A stretch of 59,009 nt of DNA from Alcaligenaceae bacterium. Its GTDB lineage: Bacteria; Pseudomonadota; Gammaproteobacteria; Burkholderiales; Burkholderiaceae_B. This document shows positions 37,222-46,524 of the stretch, one piece after another. The translations under genes and the position numbers were made by a program. Numbering within the stretch: position 1 is the first letter of the stretch; each line of letters opens with the position of its first letter. The stretch lies in contig CANCMG010000011.1 in the NCBI GenBank assembly GCA_947378965.1, forward strand, positions 1-59,009, read 5' to 3'. Under the pieces are notes generated by a model that worked only from the letters and a program-made list of their open reading frames with translations, was not told where the DNA came from and ran no database searches.

Positions 37222-38478
37222 TTAGCGCTTCATCAAATCAAAAAACTCATTGTTGTTCTTGGTTGAACGCATCTTATCCAAGATGAATTCCATCGACTCG
37301 ACGTCATCCATGTCATGAATAAATTTGCGCAGCACCCAGACTTTTTGCAACAGATCAGGCTTGATCAACAACTCTTCGCGGCGGGTGCCTGACTTGTTTA
37401 AATTAATGGCTGGATAGACACGCTTTTCAGCTAAGCGACGCTCAAGATGAATCTCAGAGTTGCCCGTACCTTTGAATTCTTCGTAAATCACTTCGTCCAT
37501 GCGGCTGCCAGTTTCAATCAAGGCTGTACCGATGATGGTGAGTGACCCACCTTCTTCAAGATTACGTGCAGCGCCAAAAAACCGCTTAGGTCGCTGCAGT
37601 GCATTGGCATCAACGCCGCCAGTCAGCACCTTGCCCGAGGCCGGCACTACCGTGTTGTAAGCGCGTGCCAGACGAGTAATCGAGTCCAATAAGATCACGA
37701 CGTCTTTTTTCATTTCAACCAAACGCTTAGCCCGCTCGATGACCATCTCAGCGACTTGAACGTGACGGGTCGCGGGTTCGTCAAAGGTTGACGCTACGAC
37801 TTCGCCGCGTACGGTGCGCTGCATCTCTGTCACTTCTTCTGGACGCTCGTCAATCAGCATCACGATCATGACTGCGTCAGGGAAGTTATCAGTGATTGCA
37901 TGCGCAATATGCTGCATCATCACCGTTTTGCCCGACTTCGGACTTGCAACGATCAGTCCGCGCTGTCCTTTACCAATCGGAGCAAAAATATCAAGGATGC
38001 GACCCGTCAGGTTTTCTTCGCTTTTGATGTCACGCTCAAGCGGCATGACTTTATCTGGGTGCAGTGGGGTCAAGTTTTCGAACATGATGCGATGTTTGAT
38101 CGCCTCAGGAGCATAGCCATTGACCTTGTCGACTTTCACCAAGGCAAAATAGCGCTCGCCATCTTTGGGGGTGCGCACCTCGCCCTCAATCGAATCGCCA
38201 GTGTACAAATTAAAGCGACGAATTTGTGAGGGCGAAATATAAATATCGTCGGTACTGGCCAGATACGAGGTATCGGGCGAGCGCAAAAAACCAAACCCGT
38301 CGGGTAAGACCTCTAAAACGCCATCACCAAAAATTTGTTCGCCTTGCTTAGCCCGCTTTTTCATGATGGCAAACATCAGCTCTTGTTTGCGTAAGCGACT
38401 AGCGTTTTCGATTTCGAGGCCAGCGGCCATTTCGAGCAGCTGCGAAACGTGCTGCGCCTTCAGTTCGTTCAGGTGCAT
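37222..38478 (-). CDS. rho: Transcription termination factor Rho
   Basis: Rho is a hexameric RNA helicase that ends transcription at C-rich sites. The 418-residue protein has the N-terminal Rho_N helix bundle ([19 protein letters not shown]), the CSD primary RNA-binding domain ([20 protein letters not shown], about 55-120), Walker [14 protein letters not shown] (about 178), Walker [17 protein letters not shown], the Q-loop region and the R-loop [13 protein letters not shown]. Length and motifs are normal. It lies 126 bases downstream of trxA on the same strand; the trxA-rho pair is conserved in proteobacteria. No Shine-Dalgarno is evident before the ATG. Confidence 0.98.
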   Translation of the reverse strand: MHLNELKAQHVSQLLEMAAGLEIENASRLRKQELMFAIMKKRAKQGEQIFGDGVLEVLPDGFGFLRSPDTSYLASTDDIYISPSQIRRFNLYTGDSIEGEVRTPKDGERYFALVKVDKVNGYAPEAIKHRIMFENLTPLHPDKVMPLERDIKSEENLTGRILDIFAPIGKGQRGLIVASPKSGKTVMMQHIAHAITDNFPDAVMIVMLIDERPEEVTEMQRTVRGEVVASTFDEPATRHVQVAEMVIERAKRLVEMKKDVVILLDSITRLARAYNTVVPASGKVLTGGVDANALQRPKRFFGAARNLEEGGSLTIIGTALIETGSRMDEVIYEEFKGTGNSEIHLERRLAEKRVYPAINLNKSGTRREELLIKPDLLQKVWVLRKFIHDMDDVESMEFILDKMRSTKNNNEFFDLMKR

Positions 38479-38506
38479 TGATGTCAGTGTAAAAAATTAC
38501 TTCAAA

Positions 38507-38530
38507 TTAGAAGAGGAAGAGGAAAGAACA
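38507..38530 (-). promoter_or_regulatory. Pyrimidine-rich leader of rho mRNA, possible Rho-binding site
   Basis: On the minus strand this is an almost purine-free C/U stretch (TTCTTTCCTCTTCCTCTTCT) about 30-52 bases before the rho start. Such C-rich, G-poor RNA is what Rho binds, and rho is known to autoregulate by leader attenuation. The proposal is inference from composition. Confidence 0.35.
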
Positions 38531-38604
38531 GTGTTTACAAACGAACAGCCCGCGTTAAGCGAAGCCAGTGGCGAGCCACGAAGGGGCTCGCGCGTGACGG
38601 CATC

Positions 38605-38931
38605 TTAGATCGCGCTGTCTAACCATGCGGTTAATTGTGCTTTGGACAAGGCGCCGACTTTGGTGTCAGCCACTTTGCCATCTTTAAATAACATTAAGGT
38701 TGGGATACCACGAATACCAAAGTTACCGGCCGTCGCTTGATTTTCATCAACATTCAGTTTGGCAACAGTCATTTTGCCAGCATACTGAGCCGCAACTTCT
38801 TCGAGCATCGGGGCGATTTGTTTGCAAGGGCCGCACCAGGCTGCCCAGTAATCAACCAGCACAGGTTGTGAAGATTTGATGACGTCCGCGTCAAAGCTGG
38901 CGTCGCTCACGTTTTTGATGTGTTCGCTCAT
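38605..38931 (-). CDS. trxA: Thioredoxin TrxA
   Basis: A 108-residue cytoplasmic thioredoxin with the active site [13 protein letters not shown] (about residues 30-42), the buried Asp in [10 protein letters not shown] and the cis-proline loop [11 protein letters not shown]. It reduces protein disulfides using NADPH via thioredoxin reductase. Length and motifs are standard. A 7-bp stem (38571-38577 with 38585-38591) lies just downstream of its stop, without a T-tract. Confidence 0.97.
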   Translation of the reverse strand: MSEHIKNVSDASFDADVIKSSQPVLVDYWAAWCGPCKQIAPMLEEVAAQYAGKMTVAKLNVDENQATAGNFGIRGIPTLMLFKDGKVADTKVGALSKAQLTAWLDSAI

Positions 38932-39291
38932 GGTTTTTCTCTGAGAGTGATCGGTCTGGCAAATTTGGAATATTTTTTGCTTTTACATTCGGCAATGCCG
39001 TTCAGCAAAGTTGGCTGAAACTGCATGGGATCACTTTTTTGGGATCCTTGGTGACTGCGTCGCCACCTGTCTTAACTGCATTAAAGCATAACATCATCTG
39101 ATTTTGTTAGCTTTGAGGTGTTTGGCGCCCAAACGACCGTGCAGAATAACAACTCTAGGTCAGCGATCGGCTTGTCGGCTCAGTCGGTTGTGCGGTGCCA
39201 GAGCACCGCTCGGCCCTCGTTTTGCCTTTGAAACTGCCTGCTGCTGCATTTTCCGTAAAATGGCGCATCTTGTCTTGCAATTGGGGATCTC
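38932..39291. other. 360-base divergent intergenic region between trxA and parE
   Basis: It must hold the divergent trxA and parE promoters, but I find no -35/-10 pair with good spacing. One small GC hairpin is present (GCGGTGC 39192-39198 with GCACCGC 39203-39209), and a direct GGGATC repeat around 39029-39052. The short frame at 39104-39295 has no family resemblance and is not called. Confidence 0.4.
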
Positions 39292-41253
39292 TTGAGTACT
39301 AAGTCTTACAACGAGTCATCGATTCGGGTGCTGAAAGGCCTTGAACCTGTGCGCCAGCGGCCTGGCATGTACACCCGCACTGAGCATCCGCTTCATATTA
39401 TTCAAGAAGTTCTCGATAACGCGGCCGATGAGGCCTTAGCCGGCTTTGGTAAGCATATTCAAGTCACGTTGCACGCAGACGGCAGCGTCACAGTCGAAGA
39501 CGATGGGCGCGGCATCCCGGTGGGATTGCACCCCGAAGAAAAAGCCCCTGTGGTCGAACTCGTATTTACTCGCCTCCATGCGGGCGGAAAATTCGACAAA
39601 AAGGGCGGCGGTGCCTACGCCTTCTCGGGCGGTTTGCACGGGGTCGGTGTCTCGGTCACGAACGCGCTGTCAAAACGCCTTGAATTGGTGGTGTGGCGCG
39701 AGGCGGCTGCGCATCGTATGGTGTTTGCCAATGGCGACGTTCTTGAGCCGCTGGCAGTGGTTCCCGAACTGAATCGCAAAAAATCAGGCACGCGGGTCCG
39801 TGTGTGGCCCGACAACAGTTTTTTTGATTCGGGCGTCATCCCTCTTAACGAGTTGATGCACTTGCTACGCAGTAAAGCCGTGTTGATGGCAGGGGTCAAA
39901 GTCACCCTTGTCAACGAAAAAACTGGCGATACCCGCAACTGGCAATATGAAGACGGCTTAGCGGGCTATTTATCCGGGGCGCTTGAAGGGCTTGAATTGC
40001 GTGTGCCAATGTTTCAGGGCGAGCAATTCGCGCTGGCCGACCACGAAACCTTTGCGCAAGGTGAGGGGGCTCAGTGGGTGGTGGTTTGGGCCGATGAGGG
40101 CAATGTGGTTCGCGAGTCGTACGTCAACCTGATCCCCACCCCCGCGGGTGGTACCCATGAAGCGGGCCTGCGCGAAGGTTTATTCAGCGCCGTCAAAGGG
40201 TTTGCCGAGTTGCATAGCTTGCTGCCCAAAGGCGTCAAACTGTTGCCTGAAGATGTATTTGCCCGAGCAAGCTTCGTTTTGTCTGCCAAAGTGCTTGACC
40301 CGCAGTTTCAAGGCCAGATCAAAGAGCGTCTCAATAGTCGCGACGCCGTGCGTTTAGTGGGTGGTTTTGTGCGCACTTCACTCGATCTTTGGTTAAACAG
40401 TAATGTCGAGTACGGTAAAAAATTGGCAGAACTCGCCATTCGGCAAGCCCAGGCGCGCGCTAAGTCTGCGCAAAAAGTTGAAAAACGTAAAAGTTCGGGT
40501 GTGGCGGTGCTGCCCGGAAAGCTCACTGATTGTGAATCGTCTGATTCATCGCGCACTGAAGTGTTTTTGGTTGAGGGTGATTCGGCAGGTGGCTCGGCCA
40601 AAATGGGTCGGGATAAAGAATTTCAGGCGGTCTTGCCCTTGCGCGGTAAGGTCCTAAACTCCTGGGAAGTCGATCGCGATCGCCTCTTTGCTAATAATGA
40701 AATTCACGATATTGCGGTTGCCATTGGTGTCGATCCACATGGCCCTAAAGACACGCCTGATTTGTCGGGGCTGCGCTACGGCCGCATTTGCATCCTGTCA
40801 GACGCTGACGTCGATGGTTCCCATATCCAGGTGCTGCTACTGACTTTGTTCTATAAACATTTTCCACGACTCGTTGAGTTGGGTCACGTGTACGTGGCGC
40901 GTCCTCCTTTGTTTCGTGTCGACGTCCCTGCGTTGGGTAAACGCCCAGCTCGCAAAATATACTGCCTCGACGCTGGCGAGCTTGAGGTGGTCCAAGACAA
41001 GTTGCGTAAAGAGGGGGTTCGAGAGGGCTCGTGGGATATCAGCCGCTTTAAAGGCTTAGGCGAAATGAGCCCAGTGCAACTCTGGGAAACAACCATGAAT
41101 CCCGACACCCGTCGCATGTTGCCGGTCGGCTACGGTGCGTTAGCACCGGCAGACACCACAGCGATGTTTGACATGTTGATGGGTAAAAGCGAATCGGGTG
41201 CGCGACGCACTTGGCTCGAAGACAAAGGTAATCTTGCAGAGGTTGATATTTAA
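39292..41253 (+). CDS. parE: DNA topoisomerase IV subunit B, ParE
   Basis: ParE is the ATPase subunit of topoisomerase IV, which unlinks daughter chromosomes with ParC. The 653-residue protein has the GHKL ATPase (EVLDNAADEALAGF with the catalytic Glu and Mg-binding Asn region, VEDDGRGIPVG, GGLHGVGVSVTNALS), the transducer domain and the TOPRIM metal site EVFLVEGDSAGGSAK with LSDADVDGSHI, then the PLRGKVLNSWEVD block. The start is a TTG at 39292 (STKSYNESSIRVL...), with GGGGA about 6 bases upstream; the first ATG lies well inside the ATPase domain. parC follows on the next base. Confidence 0.97.
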   Translation: MSTKSYNESSIRVLKGLEPVRQRPGMYTRTEHPLHIIQEVLDNAADEALAGFGKHIQVTLHADGSVTVEDDGRGIPVGLHPEEKAPVVELVFTRLHAGGKFDKKGGGAYAFSGGLHGVGVSVTNALSKRLELVVWREAAAHRMVFANGDVLEPLAVVPELNRKKSGTRVRVWPDNSFFDSGVIPLNELMHLLRSKAVLMAGVKVTLVNEKTGDTRNWQYEDGLAGYLSGALEGLELRVPMFQGEQFALADHETFAQGEGAQWVVVWADEGNVVRESYVNLIPTPAGGTHEAGLREGLFSAVKGFAELHSLLPKGVKLLPEDVFARASFVLSAKVLDPQFQGQIKERLNSRDAVRLVGGFVRTSLDLWLNSNVEYGKKLAELAIRQAQARAKSAQKVEKRKSSGVAVLPGKLTDCESSDSSRTEVFLVEGDSAGGSAKMGRDKEFQAVLPLRGKVLNSWEVDRDRLFANNEIHDIAVAIGVDPHGPKDTPDLSGLRYGRICILSDADVDGSHIQVLLLTLFYKHFPRLVELGHVYVARPPLFRVDVPALGKRPARKIYCLDAGELEVVQDKLRKEGVREGSWDISRFKGLGEMSPVQLWETTMNPDTRRMLPVGYGALAPADTTAMFDMLMGKSESGARRTWLEDKGNLAEVDI

Positions 41254-43563
41254 ATGACTGACGGTACTCAACCTGGTTTGTTTGATCAAAAAGAGGATGG
41301 TGAATCCCTGACGCTGGGCCTGTATGCCGAGCAGGCGTATTTGGATTATGCGGTCTCAGTGGTGCGCGGACGCGCCTTACCCGATGTGGGTGATGGCCAA
41401 AAACCCGTGCAACGTCGTATTTTGTACGCGATGCAGGCGATGGGCCTGCAGTCGGGCGCCAAACCCGTCAAATCTGCACGTGTGGTGGGTGATGTGCTCG
41501 GTAAGTATCACCCACATGGTGATCAGGCCGCGTACGACGCCTTGGTGCGGATGGCGCAACAGTTCACGTTGCGTTACCCCCTGATTGATGGTCAGGGTAA
41601 TTTTGGTTCACGCGATGGCGATAACGCTGCGGCGATGCGTTACACCGAGGCGCGACTGACGCCGTTTGCTCGTCTGCTGCTCGACGAGCTCGACGAGGGC
41701 ACGGTCGATTTCGTGCCGAACTACGACGGTAGCCACCAAGAGCCCGACATGTTGCCCGCACGTCTGCCCGTCATGTTACTTAACGGCGCCTCAGGCATTG
41801 CGGTCGGCATGGCCACAGAAATCCCCTCGCATAATTTGCGCGAGATCGGGCAGGCTTGTGTTGCGCTGCTCAAGCAACCTAACTTGTCTGATGCCGCTTT
41901 GTTTGAAATGGTGCCCGGGCCTGACTTTGCGGGTGGCGGGCAAATCATTACAGCTGCAACAGACATTGCACAAATTTATCAAACTGGCCGCGGCTCGATT
42001 AAGGCGCGCGCACGTTGGCAGTTTGAAGAGATGGCACGAGGTCAGTGGCAATTGGTCGTTCATGAGTTACCCCCGGGCGCCTCATGTCAAAAAGTCCTCG
42101 AAGAGATCGAAGATCTCACCAATCCAAAGGTAAAAACCGGTAAAAAAGCGCTGACACCCGAGCAGCAGCAGACCAAGGCTCAAATGCTAGGTCTGCTCGA
42201 TGCGGTGCGTGACGAGTCGGGTAAAGATGCCGCGGTACGTCTGGTATTTGAACCAAAGACATCGCGGATTGATCGCGACGAGTTGGTCAACACCTTGCTG
42301 GCGCAAACCAGTATGGAAACCAGCGTCTCGATGAATTTGGTATGCATTGGCACAGATAAGCGTCCCCGCCAGAAAGGCTTGCGTCAGGCGTTGCTCGAGT
42401 GGATTGATTTTCGCACCAGTACTGTCTTGCGTCGCACCCAGTACCGCTATGACAAGGTGACAGATCGCATCCACGTGCTCGAAGGCCGCATGCTGGTCTA
42501 TCTCAACGTCGATGAAGTGATCAAAACGATTCGAGAGTCTGACGAGCCGCGCCCTGCGCTGATGCAACGTTTTGCATTGACCGAACGTCAGGCCGACGAC
42601 ATCCTTGATATGCGTTTACGTCAGTTGGCCCGTCTCGAGGGTTTTAAAATTGAGCAAGAGCTCGCTGATAAGCGTGCCGAGCAAGGCAAACTCAAAGAGC
42701 TCATCGAGCAGCCAACAGCACTTAAACGCACGGTCGTGCGAGAGATCGAAGCCGATATCAAGACCTATGGTGATGAGCGTCGCACACTGATCAAGACAGC
42801 CGAGCGCGCGGTGCTTGAGGTCAAGATCATCGACGAACCTGTGACGGTGATTGTGTCGCAAAAAGGTTGGCTACGCGCCCGACAAGGGCACGGGCACGAC
42901 GCAGCTCAGTTTTCCTTTAAAGCCGGTGACGCTTGTTACGGTATTTTTGAGTGTCGCAGTACTGATACGTTGATTGCGTTCGGTGACAACGGACGCGTGT
43001 ATTCGGTGGCGGTCTCGGCGTTGCCTTCAGCGCGTGGTGATGGCGCGCCGGTGACGTCGATGATTGACCTTGAGGTCGGTTCGCGCGTCGAGCACATGGT
43101 GGCAGCACAAGCAGATTCAGCCTGGTTGTTAGCCACACAACAAGGTTTTGGTTTTGTCGCCAAAATTTCAGACATGACAAGCCGCCAGCGCGCGGGCAAA
43201 CAGTTCGTCACTCTTGAGCCTAAAGACGGTTTGCTGCGCCCAGTGCCGATGTTTGCGCAAGCCGTGCGAGTGGTGTTCTTGTCGTCTCGCGGCCGCATGC
43301 TGTTGATCGAAGCCTCTGAGATCAAGTCTCTAGCCTCAGGCGGGCGCGGTACTATTTTGATGGGGCTTGATGCGCCAGATGTCTTGGCCCAGACGGTTCC
43401 GGTGTCAAAGGCCGGCCTGCGTGTGACTGGAACCTACCGCAATAAACAAGTTGAAGACGTCTTGTCGGGTGCTGAACTTGCCTCTTATTTATCAAAACGT
43501 GCCCGCAAAGGAAAATTATTATCCGTTCGCAGTAAAGAGCCCGTACTTTCGCCGGTTCTTTGA
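41254..43563 (+). CDS. parC: DNA topoisomerase IV subunit A, ParC
   Basis: ParC cuts and religates DNA. The 769-residue protein has the winged-helix/tower breakage domain with [17 protein letters not shown], the quinolone-region motif [19 protein letters not shown] and the catalytic tyrosine in [10 protein letters not shown] (about residue 128). A coiled-coil gate (about 410-510) follows, and then a C-terminal DNA-wrapping beta-pinwheel, shorter than in GyrA. The quinolone-determining residues appear wild-type-like (Asp in HGDQAAYDA with Gln rather than Ser before it). The ATG directly follows the parE stop, so the two are expressed as one unit. Confidence 0.97.
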   Translation: MTDGTQPGLFDQKEDGESLTLGLYAEQAYLDYAVSVVRGRALPDVGDGQKPVQRRILYAMQAMGLQSGAKPVKSARVVGDVLGKYHPHGDQAAYDALVRMAQQFTLRYPLIDGQGNFGSRDGDNAAAMRYTEARLTPFARLLLDELDEGTVDFVPNYDGSHQEPDMLPARLPVMLLNGASGIAVGMATEIPSHNLREIGQACVALLKQPNLSDAALFEMVPGPDFAGGGQIITAATDIAQIYQTGRGSIKARARWQFEEMARGQWQLVVHELPPGASCQKVLEEIEDLTNPKVKTGKKALTPEQQQTKAQMLGLLDAVRDESGKDAAVRLVFEPKTSRIDRDELVNTLLAQTSMETSVSMNLVCIGTDKRPRQKGLRQALLEWIDFRTSTVLRRTQYRYDKVTDRIHVLEGRMLVYLNVDEVIKTIRESDEPRPALMQRFALTERQADDILDMRLRQLARLEGFKIEQELADKRAEQGKLKELIEQPTALKRTVVREIEADIKTYGDERRTLIKTAERAVLEVKIIDEPVTVIVSQKGWLRARQGHGHDAAQFSFKAGDACYGIFECRSTDTLIAFGDNGRVYSVAVSALPSARGDGAPVTSMIDLEVGSRVEHMVAAQADSAWLLATQQGFGFVAKISDMTSRQRAGKQFVTLEPKDGLLRPVPMFAQAVRVVFLSSRGRMLLIEASEIKSLASGGRGTILMGLDAPDVLAQTVPVSKAGLRVTGTYRNKQVEDVLSGAELASYLSKRARKGKLLSVRSKEPVLSPVL

Positions 43564-43572
43564 AAGTAGAAT

Positions 43573-43728
43573 CCTGCAGTAGCGTTTTGCAGTGGTATTA
43601 CCTTTGTCGATGCTGTCATACAACAGTAGAGTTTTACAGCGGTAATGCCTACATGGGTGCCGTGATACAGCAGCAACGTTTTACAGCGGTAATGCCCATA
43701 TGGGTGCCGTCATACCGCAGCACCGTGG
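43573..43728. repeat. 47-bp tandem repeats downstream of parC
   Basis: Two full units, 43615-43661 and 43662-43708, share about 85 percent of bases by eye. A partial third starts at 43709, and a diverged unit precedes them (about 43573-43614). The core is GTTTTACAGCGGTAATGCC followed by ATGGGTGCC. A short frame runs through it but has no start context. The array fills most of the 211-base gap between parC and the reductase gene. Confidence 0.9.
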
Positions 43729-43774
43729 TTGAGCAGTACCGCCTTTCTTGACTCATTTTTAGGTTAAAGCGATT

Positions 43775-44818
43775 ATGTCGTTTCAAATTACGATTCAGCC
43801 CAGTCAACACCAATTTGCCGCCGAGGCCGATAAAAGCGTGCTGGATGCTGCCCTGGCAGCCGGTATCGTCTTGCCCTACAGCTGCCGCAGCGGGGCCTGC
43901 TCAACGTGTAAGGCCAAGGTCTTATCGGGCTCGGTCGAGGCGGGCTCAAGTCCTGCCCAAATTCTCAGTGCCGATGAAATTGAAGCCGGCTTCACCTTGC
44001 TTTGCCAGGCTCGTGCAACCTCTGACCTTGTGATTGAGTCGCGTGAATTGCGCTTGGCCTCTGACATTCAGATCCGTAAGATCCCTTCGCGTGTGACAAC
44101 GATTCAGCGTCCAACAGCAGATGTGGCGTTGCTGACTTTGCAATTACCCGCAACTGAAACGTTTCGTTTTCATGCTGGGCAATATATCGAAGTCATCCTT
44201 AAAGATGGCAAACGGCGCAGCTATTCAATGGCGAATGCGCCGCATTCAGCTAGCGCACTTGAGCTGCATATTCGTCACCTGAGCGGTGGTTTGTTCACCG
44301 ACCACGTGTTTGGGGCAGGTGCAACGGCCATGAAAGAGCGCGAAATTCTGCGACTCGAAGGGCCCTTTGGCTCATTCTTCTTGCGTGAAGATAGCCAATT
44401 ACCGATTGTGATGCTCGCCAGCGGCACCGGCTTTGCTCCGATCAAGTCGATTGTCGAGCACATGGTGCAGCAAAATATTCATCGCCCCATTACTCTGTAT
44501 TGGGGTGGTCGGCGGCCCAGTGATTTGTACATGAACGAGCTGGTCGAGCAGTGGTCCAAGACTATCCCCGATTTTACCTATGTACCCGTGATCTCAGACG
44601 CGTTACCTGAAGATGGATGGACCGGCCGCACCGGCTTTGTACACCGCGCGGTGATGCAAGACTTTCCAGATCTGAGTGGTTATCAAGTCTACGCGTGCGG
44701 CGCCCCGATCGTGGTCGACTCAGCGCGTCGCGAATTTGTGGTCACTTGCCATTTGGCCGAAGAGGCTTTCTTTGCCGATTCCTTTACCTCAGAAGCAGAC
44801 CTTGCCGCGGTAAAATAA
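43775..44818 (+). CDS. Ferredoxin-type NAD(P)H oxidoreductase (CDP-6-deoxy-delta-3,4-glucoseen reductase-like)
   Basis: A 347-residue soluble electron-transfer protein. It has an N-terminal plant-type [2Fe-2S] domain with CRSGACSTC and LLCQA (about residues 36-82), an FAD-binding domain with RSYSMANAP (about 150), and a NAD-binding domain with MLASGTGFAPIKSIVE and YACGAPIVVDSARREF. The same order is found in phenol hydroxylase-type reductases and AscD, the name often given to Bordetella homologues. No oxygenase or deoxysugar genes are nearby, so the partner is unknown. It is transcribed alone, after the repeat array. Confidence 0.9.
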   Translation: MSFQITIQPSQHQFAAEADKSVLDAALAAGIVLPYSCRSGACSTCKAKVLSGSVEAGSSPAQILSADEIEAGFTLLCQARATSDLVIESRELRLASDIQIRKIPSRVTTIQRPTADVALLTLQLPATETFRFHAGQYIEVILKDGKRRSYSMANAPHSASALELHIRHLSGGLFTDHVFGAGATAMKEREILRLEGPFGSFFLREDSQLPIVMLASGTGFAPIKSIVEHMVQQNIHRPITLYWGGRRPSDLYMNELVEQWSKTIPDFTYVPVISDALPEDGWTGRTGFVHRAVMQDFPDLSGYQVYACGAPIVVDSARREFVVTCHLAEEAFFADSFTSEADLAAVK

Positions 44819-44899
44819 ATTTGAGTGTCAAGAGTGCGCAGTACAAAAGTAATTTAAGCTATTCAACCTTAGTGTTCGACTTTTAACGGAACTGAAAGC

Positions 44900-46246
44900 G
44901 TGATTTTCTTAACTCGACTCGCAGTGATTTTAGGCGCTAGCTGTTTGCTCACCGGGCTGGCTCATGCTGACCCGATTGAGGTGCAGGTTTGGCATACTTT
45001 AACTTCAGTCAATAAATCTGAATTCGAAAAGATTGCTAAGCAATTTAATAACGAGCAATCTGACGTTAAGGTTGTTCTCAAGGGGTTTGATCACCAAGCC
45101 GCCTTGCGGGCACAAGCGACGGCTGCGATGACTTCGCCGGGCGCGGGCAAACCTAATCTTGTGCAGATTGAAGACAACCGTTCGCCCGAACTAATTGCGC
45201 AGCACAAAAATATCGTTCCTCTCTACGATTTGTTAAAGCGTCATCCGATTGCAGATTTAAATTGGTTCTTGTCCCAAACAACAGGCTTCATGCGCGACGC
45301 TCAGGGCCGGTTGATGGCCTTTCCGTTTATGGCCGAAATTCCTGTGATGTTTTACAACTTGGATGGCTATCAAAAGGCCGGGCTTGATGCTGCCAAGCCC
45401 GCTAGCACCTGGCCCGAACTGCAAAATCATTTGCTGGCGTTGCGTGACAAGGCGAACTACGACTGTCCGCTTGGCATCAGCCAACAGGTGAATACTCATC
45501 TTGAAAATCTAGCCCCTATCAACAACGCGGTCTATGTCACGCCTGGCAACGGGCTAGATAATAAAGCGAAGCAACAGCCCGAACTCAATTTGGCCGACCC
45601 TGTGTTTATGCGCCACATGTCAATCATGGTGAGTTGGAAGCGTTCAGAATTGCTCACGCAATATAGCAACGGCACCGAAGCCGATGCGCTATTTGCTAAA
45701 AACACATGCGCAGTCATCACGACCACGTCTGGTGCTTTAGGTCAGATGCTTGATACCCGAGGTTTAAAATTTGGTATGGCGCCCTTGCCCTTCTATGATC
45801 AGGTAAGCCCAAAGGCGGGCGCACCTTTCGTGAGTGGTGGCGCTTTATGGGCCGTAGCGGGTCACACCAAAGAGGCTGACAAAGCAACGGTTGCTTTCTT
45901 AGCGTATCTTTCTAAACCAGTGATTGCCGCTAACTGGCATCAACGCACCGGCTATTTGCCATTAACCGATGCAGCCTTTCGCGCTGCAAACGTGTCGCTT
46001 TACGATAAGGTGCCTGGCATTCGCTTGCTGGTTGATTCAATGCGTACCGTCAAAGATCAAAATAGTCGCGGTTTTCGTGCACGTAACTATCACAGTATCG
46101 AGCCAATTTTGAGTCGTCAGTTTGATGCGGCCTTATCGGGCAACACGCCACCTGTAGCGGCGCTAACGATGGCGCTCGACGAGTCGCGTCCGTTGATGCA
46201 AGATCCCGCGTTGGCCAAGGCAGCACCCGCAACGCGAAAAAAATAA
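44900..46246 (+). CDS. UgpB-like extracellular solute-binding protein (orphan)
   Basis: A 448-residue periplasmic binding protein with a signal peptide (about 1-23, SCLLTGLAHA). IEVQVWHTLTSVNKSEFEKIAKQFN is the start of family 1 sugar/glycerol-3-phosphate binding proteins. The blocks AFPFMAEIPVMFYNLDGYQKAGLD, STWPELQNHLLAL and AGAPFVSGGALWAVAGHTKEADKATVAFLAYLSKP are characteristic of UgpB. UgpA, UgpE and UgpC are not adjacent. The GTG start at 44900 gives a complete signal peptide. The gene ends directly before a 32-bp repeat array. Confidence 0.88.
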   Translation: MIFLTRLAVILGASCLLTGLAHADPIEVQVWHTLTSVNKSEFEKIAKQFNNEQSDVKVVLKGFDHQAALRAQATAAMTSPGAGKPNLVQIEDNRSPELIAQHKNIVPLYDLLKRHPIADLNWFLSQTTGFMRDAQGRLMAFPFMAEIPVMFYNLDGYQKAGLDAAKPASTWPELQNHLLALRDKANYDCPLGISQQVNTHLENLAPINNAVYVTPGNGLDNKAKQQPELNLADPVFMRHMSIMVSWKRSELLTQYSNGTEADALFAKNTCAVITTTSGALGQMLDTRGLKFGMAPLPFYDQVSPKAGAPFVSGGALWAVAGHTKEADKATVAFLAYLSKPVIAANWHQRTGYLPLTDAAFRAANVSLYDKVPGIRLLVDSMRTVKDQNSRGFRARNYHSIEPILSRQFDAALSGNTPPVAALTMALDESRPLMQDPALAKAAPATRKK

Positions 46247-46248
46247 TG

Positions 46249-46361
46249 AAAGTCTATGAGGCGTAAAGTCCGCAATAGGTAAAGTCTATGAGGCGTAAAG
46301 TCAGCAATAGGTAAAGTCTATGAGGCGTAATGTCAGCAATAGGTAAAGTCGCTGATAAGTC
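46249..46361. repeat. 32-bp tandem repeats, three units and a partial, downstream of the UgpB-like gene
   Basis: Units at 46249-46280, 46281-46312 and 46313-46344 begin AAAGTCTATGAGGCGTAA and differ at one or two positions. A partial fourth starts at 46345. The array begins two bases after the stop codon. No spacers are present, so it is not a CRISPR. Confidence 0.93.
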
Positions 46362-46397
46362 AATTCGGTAATACTCAAAAAAGAGTTGTCAGTGATT

Positions 46398-46427
46398 AAA
46401 ACGAGGCCTTTAGGTCTCGTTTTTTTT
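46398..46427 (+). terminator. Intrinsic terminator before the pilus operon
   Basis: A stem of about nine pairs (46401-46409 with 46412-46420, one G-T wobble) is followed by eight Ts (46420-46427). Preceding As would also pair, allowing a reverse-strand role. It separates the UgpB-like gene and its repeats from the pilus operon. Confidence 0.85.
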
Positions 46428-46448
46428 GCGCGCTTTTTTCGTCTATGC

Positions 46449-46471
46449 GTGAGTCACACAATTGTGCTCAC
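46449..46471. promoter_or_regulatory. Palindromic operator-like site upstream of the pilus operon
   Basis: A perfect 10-bp palindrome CACAATTGTG (46457-46466) lies between the inverted arms GTGAG (46449-46453) and CTCAC (46467-46471), about 60 bases before the first pilus gene. It resembles a dimeric regulator site. The regulator is unknown and no -35/-10 pair is clear. Confidence 0.4.
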
Positions 46472-46524
46472 CGCTGACACCGATCAAGATCACTCCTTGT
46501 TAAATATTTACGGGCGAGTGAGTC

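Noticed and set aside
39104-39295. 63-residue frame before parE
   Set aside because: Composition is Arg/Cys-rich like a chance frame, with no motif; it runs into the parE start.
43560-43751. 63-residue frame over the 47-bp repeats
   Set aside because: It is produced by the repeats themselves and has no ribosome-binding site.
46249-46361. CRISPR array
   Set aside because: Units are directly adjacent with no spacers, and no cas genes are present in the window.
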